Positions 42,408 through 52,417 are shown, counted from the first letter of the stretch. The stretch is DNA of 64,000 nucleotides from Caproicibacter fermentans (GCF_009746625.1 NZ_VWXL01000095.1:1-64000); one strand, 5' to 3'. The notes: generated by a model from the letters alone, not told the origin. Program-made: numbers and translations.

Positions 42408-45400
42408 TTATTCAAAGTTTCCGTAAAGCCAGGACTCACTGCTGCCGGTCAGCCGGTAATTGAGCCGGGCCGTGTCCTGATCGAGATAAGAACCGTTCTG
42501 ATATTTTTCCAGTACGACCGTAATGTGTCCCCATGCATCGTTGGACGGAGAGCCGATTTCAGACCGTGGAATTACCATTTCGATTCCGCCGGTTGCGGTG
42601 TCCCACTGCGGTGCAATGACGGAAGAGATAGTTTTGTTCAGTGACCAGTTACCGCCGGATACGGTGTATTTGTTGTAAGCAGAATCCGTGTTGCTCCGGG
42701 TAAAGAGGAACGCCATATTTCTTTCCAATGAGGAATCATGAATGGTTTTGGTCGATGTACTTGCGCTGTTGCTGAAATCCTCCGTATAAACGCTGACTTT
42801 AAAATTATTCTGTGAGGAGCCGGGGAGAGTCCCTGCTTCGTTGTTGATGCGAAGGTAGAGGTTATTCGCATCGTTGCTGATGTAAACCTTTTTAATATCC
42901 GTTTGGCTGTCCGAAACAGCGGTATCGCCGGGAGCATCCGCATAATAGGGGACGTATTGATACTGGCTCCAGTCTCCGCTTGCGCCGCTGGTTACGCTGA
43001 TGGATTTGTAGCAGCCGGAATTGTTTTCAGAGGCGTAAACCCGCATATCGTAGTTGTTCGCATAGGCCAGACTTGCCAGAACAAACGAGGCGGCCGTAAC
43101 CGGCTCGCTGGCCGTGCTGACACAGGGGGCCTCCGTCACGTTGCTTGCGGACTCTCCGGTTACCATCCATCCGGTGGCGGTTCTGTGCTTGAACCATTCC
43201 AGCATGTTATATGCTTTGTCCGGATTCCCGGAATAGATTTGGTAAACCGCGTCCCACATCGTCATCTGGGGCCACGACGGAGAAGCTTCCAGCGCCTCGT
43301 TGCCGCCCGGGCTCCACTGAGAGGTGTAATAGAAGGTGTCGCCGGAATATCTGGGCAGCCCGTATACGTCGTGAGCGAGGTCGGTTTCCAGCTTGGAAAT
43401 GTGACGCGACGCCCTTGAGGAGTTCACGTCAATCGCGCCCAGCGCGAACAGAATATTGGTGGACGAGTCTTCCAGGGTGTTGTTGGAGAGGTCGGAGTTT
43501 ACGCATCTGTTATAGTATCCTTTGGAAACATTCCAAAGGCCCTGACTGCTGTCATCGCGGTTGATCGCCGTCAGGATGGAACTGCCCGCGCCGTTGTAGC
43601 TGTCCGTTAAGGCGGCGTTGCCCATAGCTGCAGAAATCAGCGCCGCGCTTTTCAGACCCATGGCATAGGCTGCCTGTGTATAGGTGTAGTATTCGGAAGT
43701 GTCGCCCTCTTCCCAGATACTCTTGTCCGCAGGCCCAAATCCGGTGCTCTGGTTGATATTGTTCATAATATAATTCGCTGACTTTTGCACTGTGGAATAA
43801 AGAGCGGAGAGGAACGACTGGTCTCCTGTCAATTTATAATGCTGATAAACGCCGATTAGAAACATGCCGATGGAATCGTTTTCAGGTTCTACGAAATTCT
43901 GATTGGTGTTGTCCCATAATCCATAGCATGTGTGGAAGGTGCCATCCGAATTCTGGCGTGCCGCAAGCCACTTCCAGTAGGTTTCGGCCTCGTCGGTAAA
44001 TCCGGCGGCGTCTAGTGCCATTGCCGTCACGGCGGAATCTCTGGCCCAGATTTTATAGCCGTAATTAACAGGATTTGTCGTTGCCGGCATGGCTCCGTCA
44101 CCGGTAGAGCTTCCGGGGCGGATCGAATTTTTAATCATAACCAGATTCCTTTTGTAGAGAGCAGTCAGGTCGGAGTCTGAGAGGGAAGGAACGGTTTTTC
44201 CGCTGAACCAGTTCTGGTAATCGCTTGCCGTTTCTTCAAACCAATCGCTGCCGCTCCGGGAGTTCGCGGTATTGCACAAAGCCTGAATCTCATTCAGGGA
44301 GGCGCCGAGCCCCAAGTAGAAATATACGTATTGCGTGCCGCCGGCGGGAATTGTCACCGTTTGCTCAAATGCGGCGGAAACGTCCTGCGCAGAGACACTG
44401 GAGTTATTTTTGAGCGTGCCGCTGCCGTCAAAGGTATACCAGGGGGAGCAGGTTTGGCTGGAGGTGCTGCTGTCGGTATCGTTTGCCGCCTGATAGTAGC
44501 TTGGGGCCGCAAACGCTCCCAAAGCCAGATAGGGCTGGGAAGAGGCGCTCCTATTTACAATGATAGCTTTCCTGGAAGAATCGTAGCTTGCTGAAATTGT
44601 GTTGGAAGTGCTGTTGTTGGGGTGGAGCATATCAAGAACGCTGTAGGTTGCGCTGGAGGATCCGCTGTTTTTCAGCGCATAGCGCGTTACGATCAGGTTC
44701 TGATTCGGAATGGTCGCATAGTCTCTTGAAATCTCGATGGAAGGCTGGCTGCCGTCGTATTTCAGATAATTGGTATGTAAAATACCGTCCTCGTCAAAAT
44801 AGCCTTCCGAGTCGAAATTATGGGTCTGGTCATATTTGACATTGTTGATTTCATCCCGGAAAAAGCCTGCGTAATCCTGAATCTGATTTTGGGACCAGTT
44901 GCCCGAATATCTCAGTTCGGAAAGGCGGGGGCCTTTTCCGCTGGAGGTGTCGGTGTCGTACAGCTTGCTGGCCTGCCAGATCGACATCATATTGTTCCAG
45001 TTCGAGGTGTACAGACTGCGCACGGAAACATGCTTAGGGGTCACAACAAGATTGTCAAGATTGATGTATCCGTCCGAGCTGTTTTCCACCGCAACTTTTA
45101 CCGTGTGTGTACCGGAGGAAAGCGCGGTTCCAACATCCGTGGTGTTCCATATGTCCCAGCTTCCGGTGTCGGCGAAGTACGCGTTGCTGATAAAATTGCC
45201 GTCCACGTAGATTTCACGGACGTTGGTTGCTCCGGTATAATTCGTATAACGGAATCGAAGAGTAGTGTCTTCAGCGGTTGAAATGTTTATGGTAAATTGG
45301 ACGGAATCGCCGGTATCGCCGAACCCGTCGACAAAGCCGGAGCCGGTATAACCGTTATGGTTCGTATTGGTGGTCACGTTGTTTAGCGATGCGGTTTCGG

Positions 45401-45533
45401 CTTCGTACTGGTTTTCCGTGTAAATTTTTGCTTCTGCGGCCGATTTCGGCAGCCATCCGAATCCGGCGAGCAGGCTGAACGCGAGCATGGCTGCGGTTAC
45501 GGACTTTAACCTTCTCTTGTTTGCCAGTTTCAT
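42408..45533 (-). CDS. Secreted GH15 glucodextranase/glucoamylase-like enzyme with CBM35
   Basis: This 1041-aa exported enzyme has a signal peptide (1 to about 35), then a CBM35 module (about 42-166). A beta-sandwich domain (about 170-430) precedes an (alpha/alpha)6 GH15 catalytic barrel (about 450-830) with the substrate-binding YKIWARDSAV (493-502) and general acid SIWEEGD (Glu608/609). The general base is probably an acidic residue in 801-810. A C-terminal CBM9/DOMON-like beta domain (about 870-1040) ends it. GH15 enzymes release glucose from chain ends. Next to a GH66 enzyme, dextran-type alpha-1,6-glucan is the likely substrate. Confidence 0.85.
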   Translation of the reverse strand: MKLANKRRLKSVTAAMLAFSLLAGFGWLPKSAAEAKIYTENQYEAETASLNNVTTNTNHNGYTGSGFVDGFGDTGDSVQFTINISTAEDTTLRFRYTNYTGATNVREIYVDGNFISNAYFADTGSWDIWNTTDVGTALSSGTHTVKVAVENSSDGYINLDNLVVTPKHVSVRSLYTSNWNNMMSIWQASKLYDTDTSSGKGPRLSELRYSGNWSQNQIQDYAGFFRDEINNVKYDQTHNFDSEGYFDEDGILHTNYLKYDGSQPSIEISRDYATIPNQNLIVTRYALKNSGSSSATYSVLDMLHPNNSTSNTISASYDSSRKAIIVNRSASSQPYLALGAFAAPSYYQAANDTDSSTSSQTCSPWYTFDGSGTLKNNSSVSAQDVSAAFEQTVTIPAGGTQYVYFYLGLGASLNEIQALCNTANSRSGSDWFEETASDYQNWFSGKTVPSLSDSDLTALYKRNLVMIKNSIRPGSSTGDGAMPATTNPVNYGYKIWARDSAVTAMALDAAGFTDEAETYWKWLAARQNSDGTFHTCYGLWDNTNQNFVEPENDSIGMFLIGVYQHYKLTGDQSFLSALYSTVQKSANYIMNNINQSTGFGPADKSIWEEGDTSEYYTYTQAAYAMGLKSAALISAAMGNAALTDSYNGAGSSILTAINRDDSSQGLWNVSKGYYNRCVNSDLSNNTLEDSSTNILFALGAIDVNSSRASRHISKLETDLAHDVYGLPRYSGDTFYYTSQWSPGGNEALEASPSWPQMTMWDAVYQIYSGNPDKAYNMLEWFKHRTATGWMVTGESASNVTEAPCVSTASEPVTAASFVLASLAYANNYDMRVYASENNSGCYKSISVTSGASGDWSQYQYVPYYADAPGDTAVSDSQTDIKKVYISNDANNLYLRINNEAGTLPGSSQNNFKVSVYTEDFSNSASTSTKTIHDSSLERNMAFLFTRSNTDSAYNKYTVSGGNWSLNKTISSVIAPQWDTATGGIEMVIPRSEIGSPSNDAWGHITVVLEKYQNGSYLDQDTARLNYRLTGSSESWLYGNFE

Positions 45534-45583
45534 TTTCTTTTCCTCCTTGTTTTTTGATTTATCATGAATTCGCCGGTTGGATT

Positions 45584-48343
45584 TCAGGAGCTGATTTCAA
45601 TATGATCCAGGTTAATGTATCCCTCGTATCCGCTTGAAACCAGCAGCACCAATCGGTGCATTCCCGCCCTCATAGAAACCTGTTTTTCAGATTCCTGCCA
45701 GGTGTTCCAGTCTGCGGTTACCGGAAAATCCACTTCTCCTTCGGAAGCATTGTCCATAATCAGAAGGCGTTTGCATTCCGCCGCGGTTGCGTTTGAATAT
45801 CTGAACTTTAAGTTGTAGTACCCGGTGGTCGGGACATCAAGATCAAATGTTACGGAAGAATACATGGTTCCATACGAATCCACAAATCCGGTTCCCGTGT
45901 ATCCGGGGTGGTCTGTGTTGGTTGACACGCCGGAAAGGATGGAGCTCTCCGCTTCAATGATGGACGGGCAGGACTCCGAACCCCATTTCAGGTAGATCAT
46001 ATCCCAGTATTCCAGGGATGGAACCGTAAACGTAACGTATTTTCCGTTTGAATCTGTTGAGACCGTATAGTTGAGGGCCGTGGATATCCCTTCGTCCGTA
46101 TCCGGAGAAGCAACACTGACGCCGGCAACGGATTTGTAGGTCGGAATGTAATATTTTACGGTCAAATTTGTCTTTTCGTCAGGCGCCGCGGCTGCATTCC
46201 TCCAGTTTGTATCGGTTTCGGCAGTCATGTTGATGAGATGCAGAATCCCGTAATCGTCGCCTTTGTTTTTCGGGATAAACCAGATCTTGCCTGCTTCGCC
46301 GCTTCCGGACACGGCTTCGCCGCTGATACTGATGTTCTGAAGTCCGCCGTCCGACGGGATAATATCCGGGTCATACAGCAGATTCTCGTATGCCGTGATG
46401 AAATTGTACTGATTTTTCATCGCCGTTCTCAGGTTGTCCCTCATGGACTTATACGCTTTGGGGTAATAGGGATGCCCCAGCATGACGGCGTCGCTGTAGC
46501 CGGAGGAACCATTGGCCATGGAGAGACCGGAACCCATTTCAATATGCATGGCGCCGGAAGCGGCCAGCACCGCGTCCGTCAGGCGGACGGAATTTGAATC
46601 GAAGGTTCCCAGCGTGATGCTGTCAAGACGGATATCTCCACCCGCATTGTCGCTGTCCTGCTGAATCCGGATCGTGTGCGTTCCCTGCGTCAGGTACAGC
46701 GTCTTTGGCGTTGTGAACGACGATTCGGCGGAATACTGATACCAGCTTGGGTCGGCGGGGATCAGCCCGGTTCTTGTGCTGTCAAAGTTTGCAACCATTG
46801 TTTTGGTTCCATCGACATAAATGCTTTTTTGGGCTCTGGTATCGGTTCCGTTGGAGGCAAGGAACACAAGAGAATAGGTCCCTGTTTCAGGAGCCTGAAC
46901 GGTATAGGAGGAGTAATCGCCTGTTTCGTCGAATCCGGTGACATAGGTTACGTTGTTTTCCGTCCCGGAATGGACGCCGCTGAGAGTGCCGCTCTCGGCC
47001 TGATAAGTAGTCCCGAGATTATCGTACTGGTTCATATACGCGGCGCAGACCATCGTCTTGCCGCCGTCGTTTTTTCTTTGCCAGTCGATGTAGTTCTTCA
47101 GATCGTTATAATTGCTGCAGTTTTCCCAGATTTCGCTGAACGGGAAATCTGTATTCGCGTTTTTGATAATATCGTTGGAAGAAAAATCATCGTTGGGAGA
47201 CGCGGCTCCATTGACCGCGTTCATGGTGATATAATTTTTACTGCTGTTGTTTGCCGTTAAATTTTGCTTGATTTCATTCACATAGGAAGAAAAGGAATTT
47301 GCCAAATCGACGGAGTTTCCCGAGTAGTCGTAGTAATTGACATTGCCCCAGAAATCACCCATCTGATCGAGTTGAATCCCATCGAACCCAAATGTGTTAA
47401 CGGCCCCCGTGTACTGACTGGACATGAAATTTCTCCAGGACTCATTAAAGGGATTGAATACAAAAAGAATCGGGAACGGCTTTCCCTCCAAAGGAAATAT
47501 AAATTGGTCGATACGATTCAGAGAAGATGGATTGTTGGTTTCGTAGCTGATATTATGATTGAGATTTTTGTACAGTCCCCATTCCTTGCTGACACCGTAA
47601 TTTTCATATCCTTCCCGTGCCATATAAACCATTTGATAGGCCATTGCCTTTTGATTCAGATTATGTCCGGCGTTAATCCTCTGCAAAATGCTGGCTTTTG
47701 AAATGGTGTTCCCGAACATGTCCTCCCAGGTGACCGCCGTGTCCGATGGAATATCCTTTTCATGGCGCCACATCCAGTCGTAATACTGAACAAGGTTGAT
47801 ATGGTAATCCCTTGCCAGTTCCTGCATCAGGGAAGTGCTTTCCGTTTCGGATTCTCCTACCGGAAAATCGACGCTGTACCCATAACGTGGATATCGGGAA
47901 ACATCGGAAGAAACGTCGATTGCCGTTACTTTGGTGCTTCCATTCCCCAGCGACACCCGTACCAGATATCCGGTGTAGTCGGCAGAATCGCATTGCCATG
48001 AGAGATTGTGTCCGACTGTTCCGCCGGCTGCTACGGTTACATTTTCACTGCTTTCCCAGACCTGTTGGTTCAGATGGTAGATCTTTGTAGTGACGGTCTG
48101 TTCGATACCGCTTCCGGTGCTGTTTTTGATTTTTGCAGTGAGAATGGCGGTGTCTCCCGGCTGATAACAGGCTTTATCCGTGTAAAGATCAATGATTTCA
48201 CCGTAAGCCGATGGGGTTGAGCTGAGGGTAGTCTGTTGCTGAGATACGGAGGCTGCCGACTCAGCCGCGTAGACGGTGCCGCCGTTTGAAACGATTACGG
48301 CACAGGCCAGAGTCAATGACAAGCAAGCTAGAAACCTTTTCAA
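45584..48343 (-). CDS. Secreted GH66 enzyme, cycloisomaltooligosaccharide glucanotransferase-like
   Basis: This 919-aa exported protein has a signal peptide (1-27), an Ig-like domain (about 48-145) and a GH66 TIM barrel with nucleophile Asp326 (FDGIQLDQMG) and acid/base Glu404 (FSEIWEN). The barrel is interrupted by a CBM35 (about 447-577), then resumes (HIEMGSGLSM...), and a second CBM35 ends the protein (about 795-918). The internal CBM35 separates CITases, which make cyclic isomaltooligosaccharides from dextran, from plain dextranases. The start is TTG 48343 behind AAAGGAGG. It shares a promoter with the GH15 gene. Confidence 0.88.
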   Translation of the reverse strand: MKRFLACLSLTLACAVIVSNGGTVYAAESAASVSQQQTTLSSTPSAYGEIIDLYTDKACYQPGDTAILTAKIKNSTGSGIEQTVTTKIYHLNQQVWESSENVTVAAGGTVGHNLSWQCDSADYTGYLVRVSLGNGSTKVTAIDVSSDVSRYPRYGYSVDFPVGESETESTSLMQELARDYHINLVQYYDWMWRHEKDIPSDTAVTWEDMFGNTISKASILQRINAGHNLNQKAMAYQMVYMAREGYENYGVSKEWGLYKNLNHNISYETNNPSSLNRIDQFIFPLEGKPFPILFVFNPFNESWRNFMSSQYTGAVNTFGFDGIQLDQMGDFWGNVNYYDYSGNSVDLANSFSSYVNEIKQNLTANNSSKNYITMNAVNGAASPNDDFSSNDIIKNANTDFPFSEIWENCSNYNDLKNYIDWQRKNDGGKTMVCAAYMNQYDNLGTTYQAESGTLSGVHSGTENNVTYVTGFDETGDYSSYTVQAPETGTYSLVFLASNGTDTRAQKSIYVDGTKTMVANFDSTRTGLIPADPSWYQYSAESSFTTPKTLYLTQGTHTIRIQQDSDNAGGDIRLDSITLGTFDSNSVRLTDAVLAASGAMHIEMGSGLSMANGSSGYSDAVMLGHPYYPKAYKSMRDNLRTAMKNQYNFITAYENLLYDPDIIPSDGGLQNISISGEAVSGSGEAGKIWFIPKNKGDDYGILHLINMTAETDTNWRNAAAAPDEKTNLTVKYYIPTYKSVAGVSVASPDTDEGISTALNYTVSTDSNGKYVTFTVPSLEYWDMIYLKWGSESCPSIIEAESSILSGVSTNTDHPGYTGTGFVDSYGTMYSSVTFDLDVPTTGYYNLKFRYSNATAAECKRLLIMDNASEGEVDFPVTADWNTWQESEKQVSMRAGMHRLVLLVSSGYEGYINLDHIEISS

Positions 48344-48433
48344 TCAAATCCTCCTCCTTTTTTACACTCCTCTTTTCTGATAAAAAAGCACGCGTAACAC
48401 TTCCTTCCATAATTTACATTTATTTCCATATTC

Positions 48434-48462
48434 ATTATAACGCAAATATATTTTGGTTTAAA
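48434..48462 (-). promoter_or_regulatory. Promoter of the GH66-GH15 operon
   Basis: On the minus strand TTTAAA (48462-48457) and TATAAT (48439-48434) are 17 bp apart, about 90 bp before the GH66 start. No clear catabolite (cre) site is visible. The gap up to 48818 has no gene. Confidence 0.5.
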
Positions 48463-48818
48463 TTCCTATTTTTTTAGATTTCAGTTCAATTTTTTTATAT
48501 AAAAATTAAAATTTTGCAATTTATTCTTGTGATCAGTAAAGGATAAAGCTGGATGAAGAAAAGAAATGTCCGCTTCCTATAAATTGCACCATTTAACGCG
48601 AATCGGCTCTGCTTTGATCTCCCTTTCTAAACTTCATGATTGTATTTATTTCCGCTGAGAGATATAATGTGGAAGAAAAAAATTCTGATTATTTATAGCA
48701 TGGGATAGGTTCTTCCAACAGAAAGACTGCGTTGAATCGGATTGTCATGGCCGTAATAGATTTACAGGCTCCATACCGTGTATTTCATATTTTGGGGCAA
48801 TAAAATGAACAAAAGGCC

Positions 48819-49115
48819 TTGGATAAGCAGACATTCGTTGAGGTAATGCTGAATATGGCCGGAAGCTGTCTACATGAGGATACGGCATATCGGTTCCGCC
48901 AGCCGGTGCTGCTGCTTTGCGGTGTCGATGACAAATTGGGAAACATTAGGAAGGCTGCGGAGCCTTGGGCAAAAGAAGACAGAAATTGTTATTTGCATAT
49001 GATTGAACATGCAAATCATAACTCCAATCAGGACAACCCTACTCAAGTTAACCGGTTGATCGCGGGTTTTTTGGATCTGAATCAAACTTTTTTTCGCGAG
49101 CAGGAAGAGTTGTGA
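48819..49115 (+). pseudogene. C-terminal fragment of an alpha/beta hydrolase
   Basis: The 98-residue frame (TTG 48819) matches only the last third of an alpha/beta hydrolase: a strand with FRQPVLLLCGVDDKLG, as around the catalytic Asp, then EHANHNSNQDNP, where the catalytic His stands, and a final helix. The nucleophile region is absent and no ribosome site precedes it, so this is a truncated relic. Confidence 0.65.
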
Positions 49116-49198
49116 AGGAGATTTGAGATCAGTCGATTGCACTGTTTCTTTCGCTCCGAAAACATGAGAAAGCCACCGCACCGGAAAAGGGGAACAGA

Positions 49199-50065
49199 AT
49201 GAATGTATTAGTATTGGGCGGCACAAGATACTTTGGTGTACATATGGTTGAAGCCCTTCTTCAAAAAGGGCATCAGATCACGATTGCCACCAGGGGGTTG
49301 AAAAAAGACAATTTCGGCAACAGGGTTCGGCGGGTTGTTGTTGAGCGCACATCACCCCGAAGCATGGCGGAAGCATTCTGCGGCAGATTTTTTGACGTAG
49401 TGTGCGACAGCCTTGCTTACTGCTCCAACGATGTGAAATATGCGTTGGATTCCATAAGCTGCAAACGCTATGTGATGACATCCTCGGCGTCTGTGTACGA
49501 TCTGCATGTCGATACAAAGGAAGGCGACTTTAATCCTCTTGTAAAACCGTTGAAATGGTGTAACAGAGCGGATTACCCGTATGATGAAGTCAGACGACTC
49601 GCAGAGTGCGCCGCGTTTCAGGCATACCCCTCGCAAAACACAATAGCCGTCAGATTCCCATTTGTGATAGGACCCGACGACTATACCAATCGACTGTATT
49701 TTTATGTCGAGCATATTGTAAAGGGGATACCCATGTTGATTGACGATATCGATGCGCAGATGGGATTTGTCAGTTCAAACGAAGCGGGCCGTTTTTTGGC
49801 TTTCTTAGCAGAGCAGGAGTACACAGGCGTCATGAACGGAAGCAACAGCGGAACAATATCATTACAGGAGATCATTCAGCATGTGGAAGAAAAGACAGGC
49901 AAACAAGCAATTCTATCAAATCATGGGGATAATGCTCCCTATAACGGCGGAGTGGATTATAGTTTAAATACCAAACTTGCGTCAGATTTAGGTTTTTGTT
50001 TTTCTCCAATCAGACCATTTATCTATGATCTGATTGACAGGTACCTAGAACTCGCCGGAAAGTAA
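49199..50065 (+). CDS. NAD-dependent epimerase/dehydratase family protein
   Basis: This 288-aa extended short-chain dehydrogenase has a nucleotide-binding GGTRYFGVH motif (7-15). TSSASVYD (Ser region, about 100) is present, but YxxxK is replaced by YDEVRR (about 129), so activity may be altered. The C-terminal region RFPFVIGPDDYTNRL (about 155) is typical of atypical SDR proteins. AAAAGGGG precedes ATG 49199. The substrate is unknown. Confidence 0.78.
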   Translation: MNVLVLGGTRYFGVHMVEALLQKGHQITIATRGLKKDNFGNRVRRVVVERTSPRSMAEAFCGRFFDVVCDSLAYCSNDVKYALDSISCKRYVMTSSASVYDLHVDTKEGDFNPLVKPLKWCNRADYPYDEVRRLAECAAFQAYPSQNTIAVRFPFVIGPDDYTNRLYFYVEHIVKGIPMLIDDIDAQMGFVSSNEAGRFLAFLAEQEYTGVMNGSNSGTISLQEIIQHVEEKTGKQAILSNHGDNAPYNGGVDYSLNTKLASDLGFCFSPIRPFIYDLIDRYLELAGK

Positions 50066-50192
50066 AATACGATTTCCCAAGAAGTTTAATGAATAGACTT
50101 TAGGGAAATCCAGTGATTTGCACGCTTTTTAAAAACCGCAAATTGCTTGTGCGAAAAAAACTCAGTACACATCGGAAGCGAGGCGCAGCTCA

Positions 50193-50798
50193 ATGGAATT
50201 CAATGAAAAATTGCAGCAATTACGAAAACAGAAAAATTTGACACAAGAGGAACTTGCCGACTCGCTCTATGTATCCCGCACGGCGGTTTCCAAATGGGAA
50301 TCCGGGCGTGGATATCCCAACATCGATTCCCTCAAAGCGATTTCAAAACTCTTTTCCGTATCCGTTGACGAGCTGCTTTCCGGCGAAGAATTGATAACGC
50401 TGGCGGAAACGGAAAGCAAAGAAAATGCAAAAAGCTTTTCCGATATGGTTTTCGGAATACTCGACTGCACAATGGCCCTGCTGCTTTTTCTGCCGTTCTT
50501 TGGGCAGCAAGGAGACGGTATGATATACACCGTTTCGCTCATTGCTCTCACGGATGAACCAAACTATATTCTCGTTCCGTATTTTGTGCTTGTGTCGCTG
50601 ACGGTTGTGTTTGGAATTGCGATCCTTGCTTTTCAAAGCTTTCATAATCGTATATGGGTAAAAAGCAAACTGACGGTTTCGCTCATGCTCAGTATTCTGA
50701 GCGTGCTTATCTTTGTCAGCACCCGCCAACCTTATGCAAGTGTATTTGTGTTTTGCTTGCTTATAATCAAAGGCGTTTTGCTCGTAAAACAGCGGTGA
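50193..50798 (+). CDS. XRE-type helix-turn-helix protein with membrane domain
   Basis: This 201-aa protein has an N-terminal XRE helix-turn-helix (about 5-60: LRKQKNLTQEELADSLYVSRTAVSKWESGRGYP) fused to four membrane segments (about 85-105, 120-145, 160-175, 180-197). Such membrane-tethered regulators are common in Firmicutes, and their targets are often adjacent. The PAP2 phosphatase gene 115 bp downstream could be one. The ligand or signal is unknown. Confidence 0.82.
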   Translation: MEFNEKLQQLRKQKNLTQEELADSLYVSRTAVSKWESGRGYPNIDSLKAISKLFSVSVDELLSGEELITLAETESKENAKSFSDMVFGILDCTMALLLFLPFFGQQGDGMIYTVSLIALTDEPNYILVPYFVLVSLTVVFGIAILAFQSFHNRIWVKSKLTVSLMLSILSVLIFVSTRQPYASVFVFCLLIIKGVLLVKQR

Positions 50799-50913
50799 CA
50801 CGAATCGTGTCACGACTGTGACGCCGCGATACTTACAATTTTCTGAACCTTCATGATAGGCTGATATCGGACTTGAAGTCTGGATAACACCAATTAGGAA
50901 TGGAGATCAGAAA

Positions 50914-51696
50914 ATGAAAAAAAGCAATCGAATCAATTTTGCAGTAACAGGAGCCTTGTTTTCCCTTTTCGTGATACTCACAATCATGCTCATGTATGTG
51001 GATGTGAAGCCTGTAGGGCCGAAGGGTTCTTATGTAGGGTTGGCAACTCTGAACAAATGGATGTCTGAACGGCTGGGAGTCAATATGCTCCTGTACCACA
51101 TTACCGACTGGCTTGGCGTTGTGCCTGTTTTGTTTGCCTTGGGCTTTGCGATCCTGGGGCTGACTCAGCTTATTAATAGAAAGAGTCTGAAGCGTGTGGA
51201 TTACAGCATTCTCGTACTGGGAGCGTTTTATCTGCTTGTGATCGGGGCTTATTTGTTTTTTGAGTTCAATATCGTAAATTACAGACCGGTTCTTATTCAG
51301 AACGTTTTAGAAGCGTCGTATCCTTCTTCCACCACACTGCTTGTCCTATGCGTTATGTCCACGGCGATCATGCAGTTCAACCGTCTGATAAAGGGCAGAT
51401 CGGCAAGAATTGCCATTAACGCGGTTTGTGCCGTCTTTGTTGTCATCGCTGTAGTCGGGCGGCTGCTGTCAGGAGTTCACTGGCTTACCGATATTCTTGG
51501 CGGTGCGCTGCTGAGTTCCGCGCTTGTTATGCTGTATGATTCGGTTAATACATTTATTGAAATTAAAAAAAAACCGCTGAGGCAGGCCCGGCCCCATAAA
51601 GAGCGTGCGCGGTCCGGAAAAGCAAGGATTGCGCATAACGACAGACAATTTCATGGAGTGAAGGCACCGTCTGTGGAAAAAGTGCAATTTGTGTGA
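50914..51696 (+). CDS. PAP2-family membrane phosphatase
   Basis: This 260-aa protein has six membrane segments. The PAP2 catalytic blocks are spread as usual: NYRP (about 124, first block reduced), YPSSTT (about 136, second block), and GRLLSGVHWLTDILGG (about 182-197) with the catalytic His. Such enzymes remove phosphate from lipid phosphates such as undecaprenyl pyrophosphate or phosphatidic acid. First-block K-x6-RP is not intact. A basic, low-complexity cytoplasmic tail follows (about 225-260). Confidence 0.82.
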   Translation: MKKSNRINFAVTGALFSLFVILTIMLMYVDVKPVGPKGSYVGLATLNKWMSERLGVNMLLYHITDWLGVVPVLFALGFAILGLTQLINRKSLKRVDYSILVLGAFYLLVIGAYLFFEFNIVNYRPVLIQNVLEASYPSSTTLLVLCVMSTAIMQFNRLIKGRSARIAINAVCAVFVVIAVVGRLLSGVHWLTDILGGALLSSALVMLYDSVNTFIEIKKKPLRQARPHKERARSGKARIAHNDRQFHGVKAPSVEKVQFV

Positions 51697-51745
51697 GGGA
51701 CAATTCGGAATATTGGTACCGTCATTTAAATGCCGACCACTTGGC

Positions 51746-51848
51746 TACAGCATTTCCAATTTAGATTGCAAATATGGACATATCCTTCCTCCGCCGAAGG
51801 AGGGGGAGGGATATAAGTAAATTCTACAATTCAACTGGAATTGCTGTA
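51746..51848 (+). mobile_element. MITE-like 103-bp element, copy 1
   Basis: The element starts TACAGCATTTCCAATTTAG and ends with the inverse of TACAGCAATTCCAGTTGAA. Its centre is a CCTCC..GGAGG hairpin. A near-identical copy in reverse orientation lies at 54326-54428. It encodes nothing. TA at both outer ends would fit TA target duplication, as with IS630-related MITEs. Confidence 0.75.
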
Positions 51849-51920
51849 ATATGATTTGCCTGTCATGCACCGTAATTCTTAAGGCTTTATGTTTGGAATA
51901 ATAAGTTCTGGAGGATGAAA

Positions 51921-52367
51921 ATGATTTACAGAAAGATGGAAGAAGCTGATATTCAAAAAGTTATTCCGCTGTACATAGAATACTACAATTATAAGGATAA
52001 CAGCTGCTGGACGAAGGAAACCACCTATAAACGCATTCATCAGGTTTGGAGCAGAGAGGATTCTCATTGCTTGGCTCTTGAAAATAATGAAGTCATAATC
52101 GGCTTTGCGATGGGTTATTTTGAGCAGTATGACGATCTGGTCGCTTACGATTTGATTGAGATTGTGATTGCACTTGCCTATCAAAATAAGGGATTTGGCA
52201 CTGCTTTGATGTTGGAGCTTGAGCGGCAGGTAAAAAGCATGGGCGCGTCGATGATTCAGCTGCAGGCCGTAAACGATGAGAAACATAACCGGTTTTACGG
52301 CAGGTTACAGTATAAAGACGTCGGCAATCTGATTTTAAAAGCAAAATGGCTGTCAGGAGCGGATTAA
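51921..52367 (+). CDS. GNAT-family N-acetyltransferase
   Basis: This 148-aa protein has a GNAT fold: IIGFAMGYFEQY (beta strand), IEIVIALAYQNKGFGTALMLELE with the acetyl-CoA pyrophosphate loop QNKGFG (about 92-97), and a C-terminal LQAVNDEKHNRFYGRLQYKDVG. ATG 51921 is chosen, since GGAGG lies directly against the earlier ATG 51915. The acceptor substrate is unknown. It is a single gene. Confidence 0.85.
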   Translation: MIYRKMEEADIQKVIPLYIEYYNYKDNSCWTKETTYKRIHQVWSREDSHCLALENNEVIIGFAMGYFEQYDDLVAYDLIEIVIALAYQNKGFGTALMLELERQVKSMGASMIQLQAVNDEKHNRFYGRLQYKDVGNLILKAKWLSGAD

Positions 52368-52373
52368 AAATAT

Positions 52374-52417
52374 GGGCGTCTCCGGTTGTTGGAAAGGTCA
52401 TGACGGACGATTTTCAA
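52374..52417 (+). repeat. Second copy of the IS3-like remnant's leading segment
   Basis: About 44 bp (GCGTCTC.GGTT, GGAAAGGTCATGACGGACGA, TTTTCA) match 32091-32133. The frame MTDDFQ stops after a few codons. It is a fragment of the same decayed insertion sequence. Confidence 0.55.

Noticed and set aside
42220-42426. 68-codon plus-strand frame after the LacI gene
   Set aside because: Only the first part is shared with the 27.7-kb repeat, and there the frame is broken; it runs through a hairpin into the GH15 gene end.
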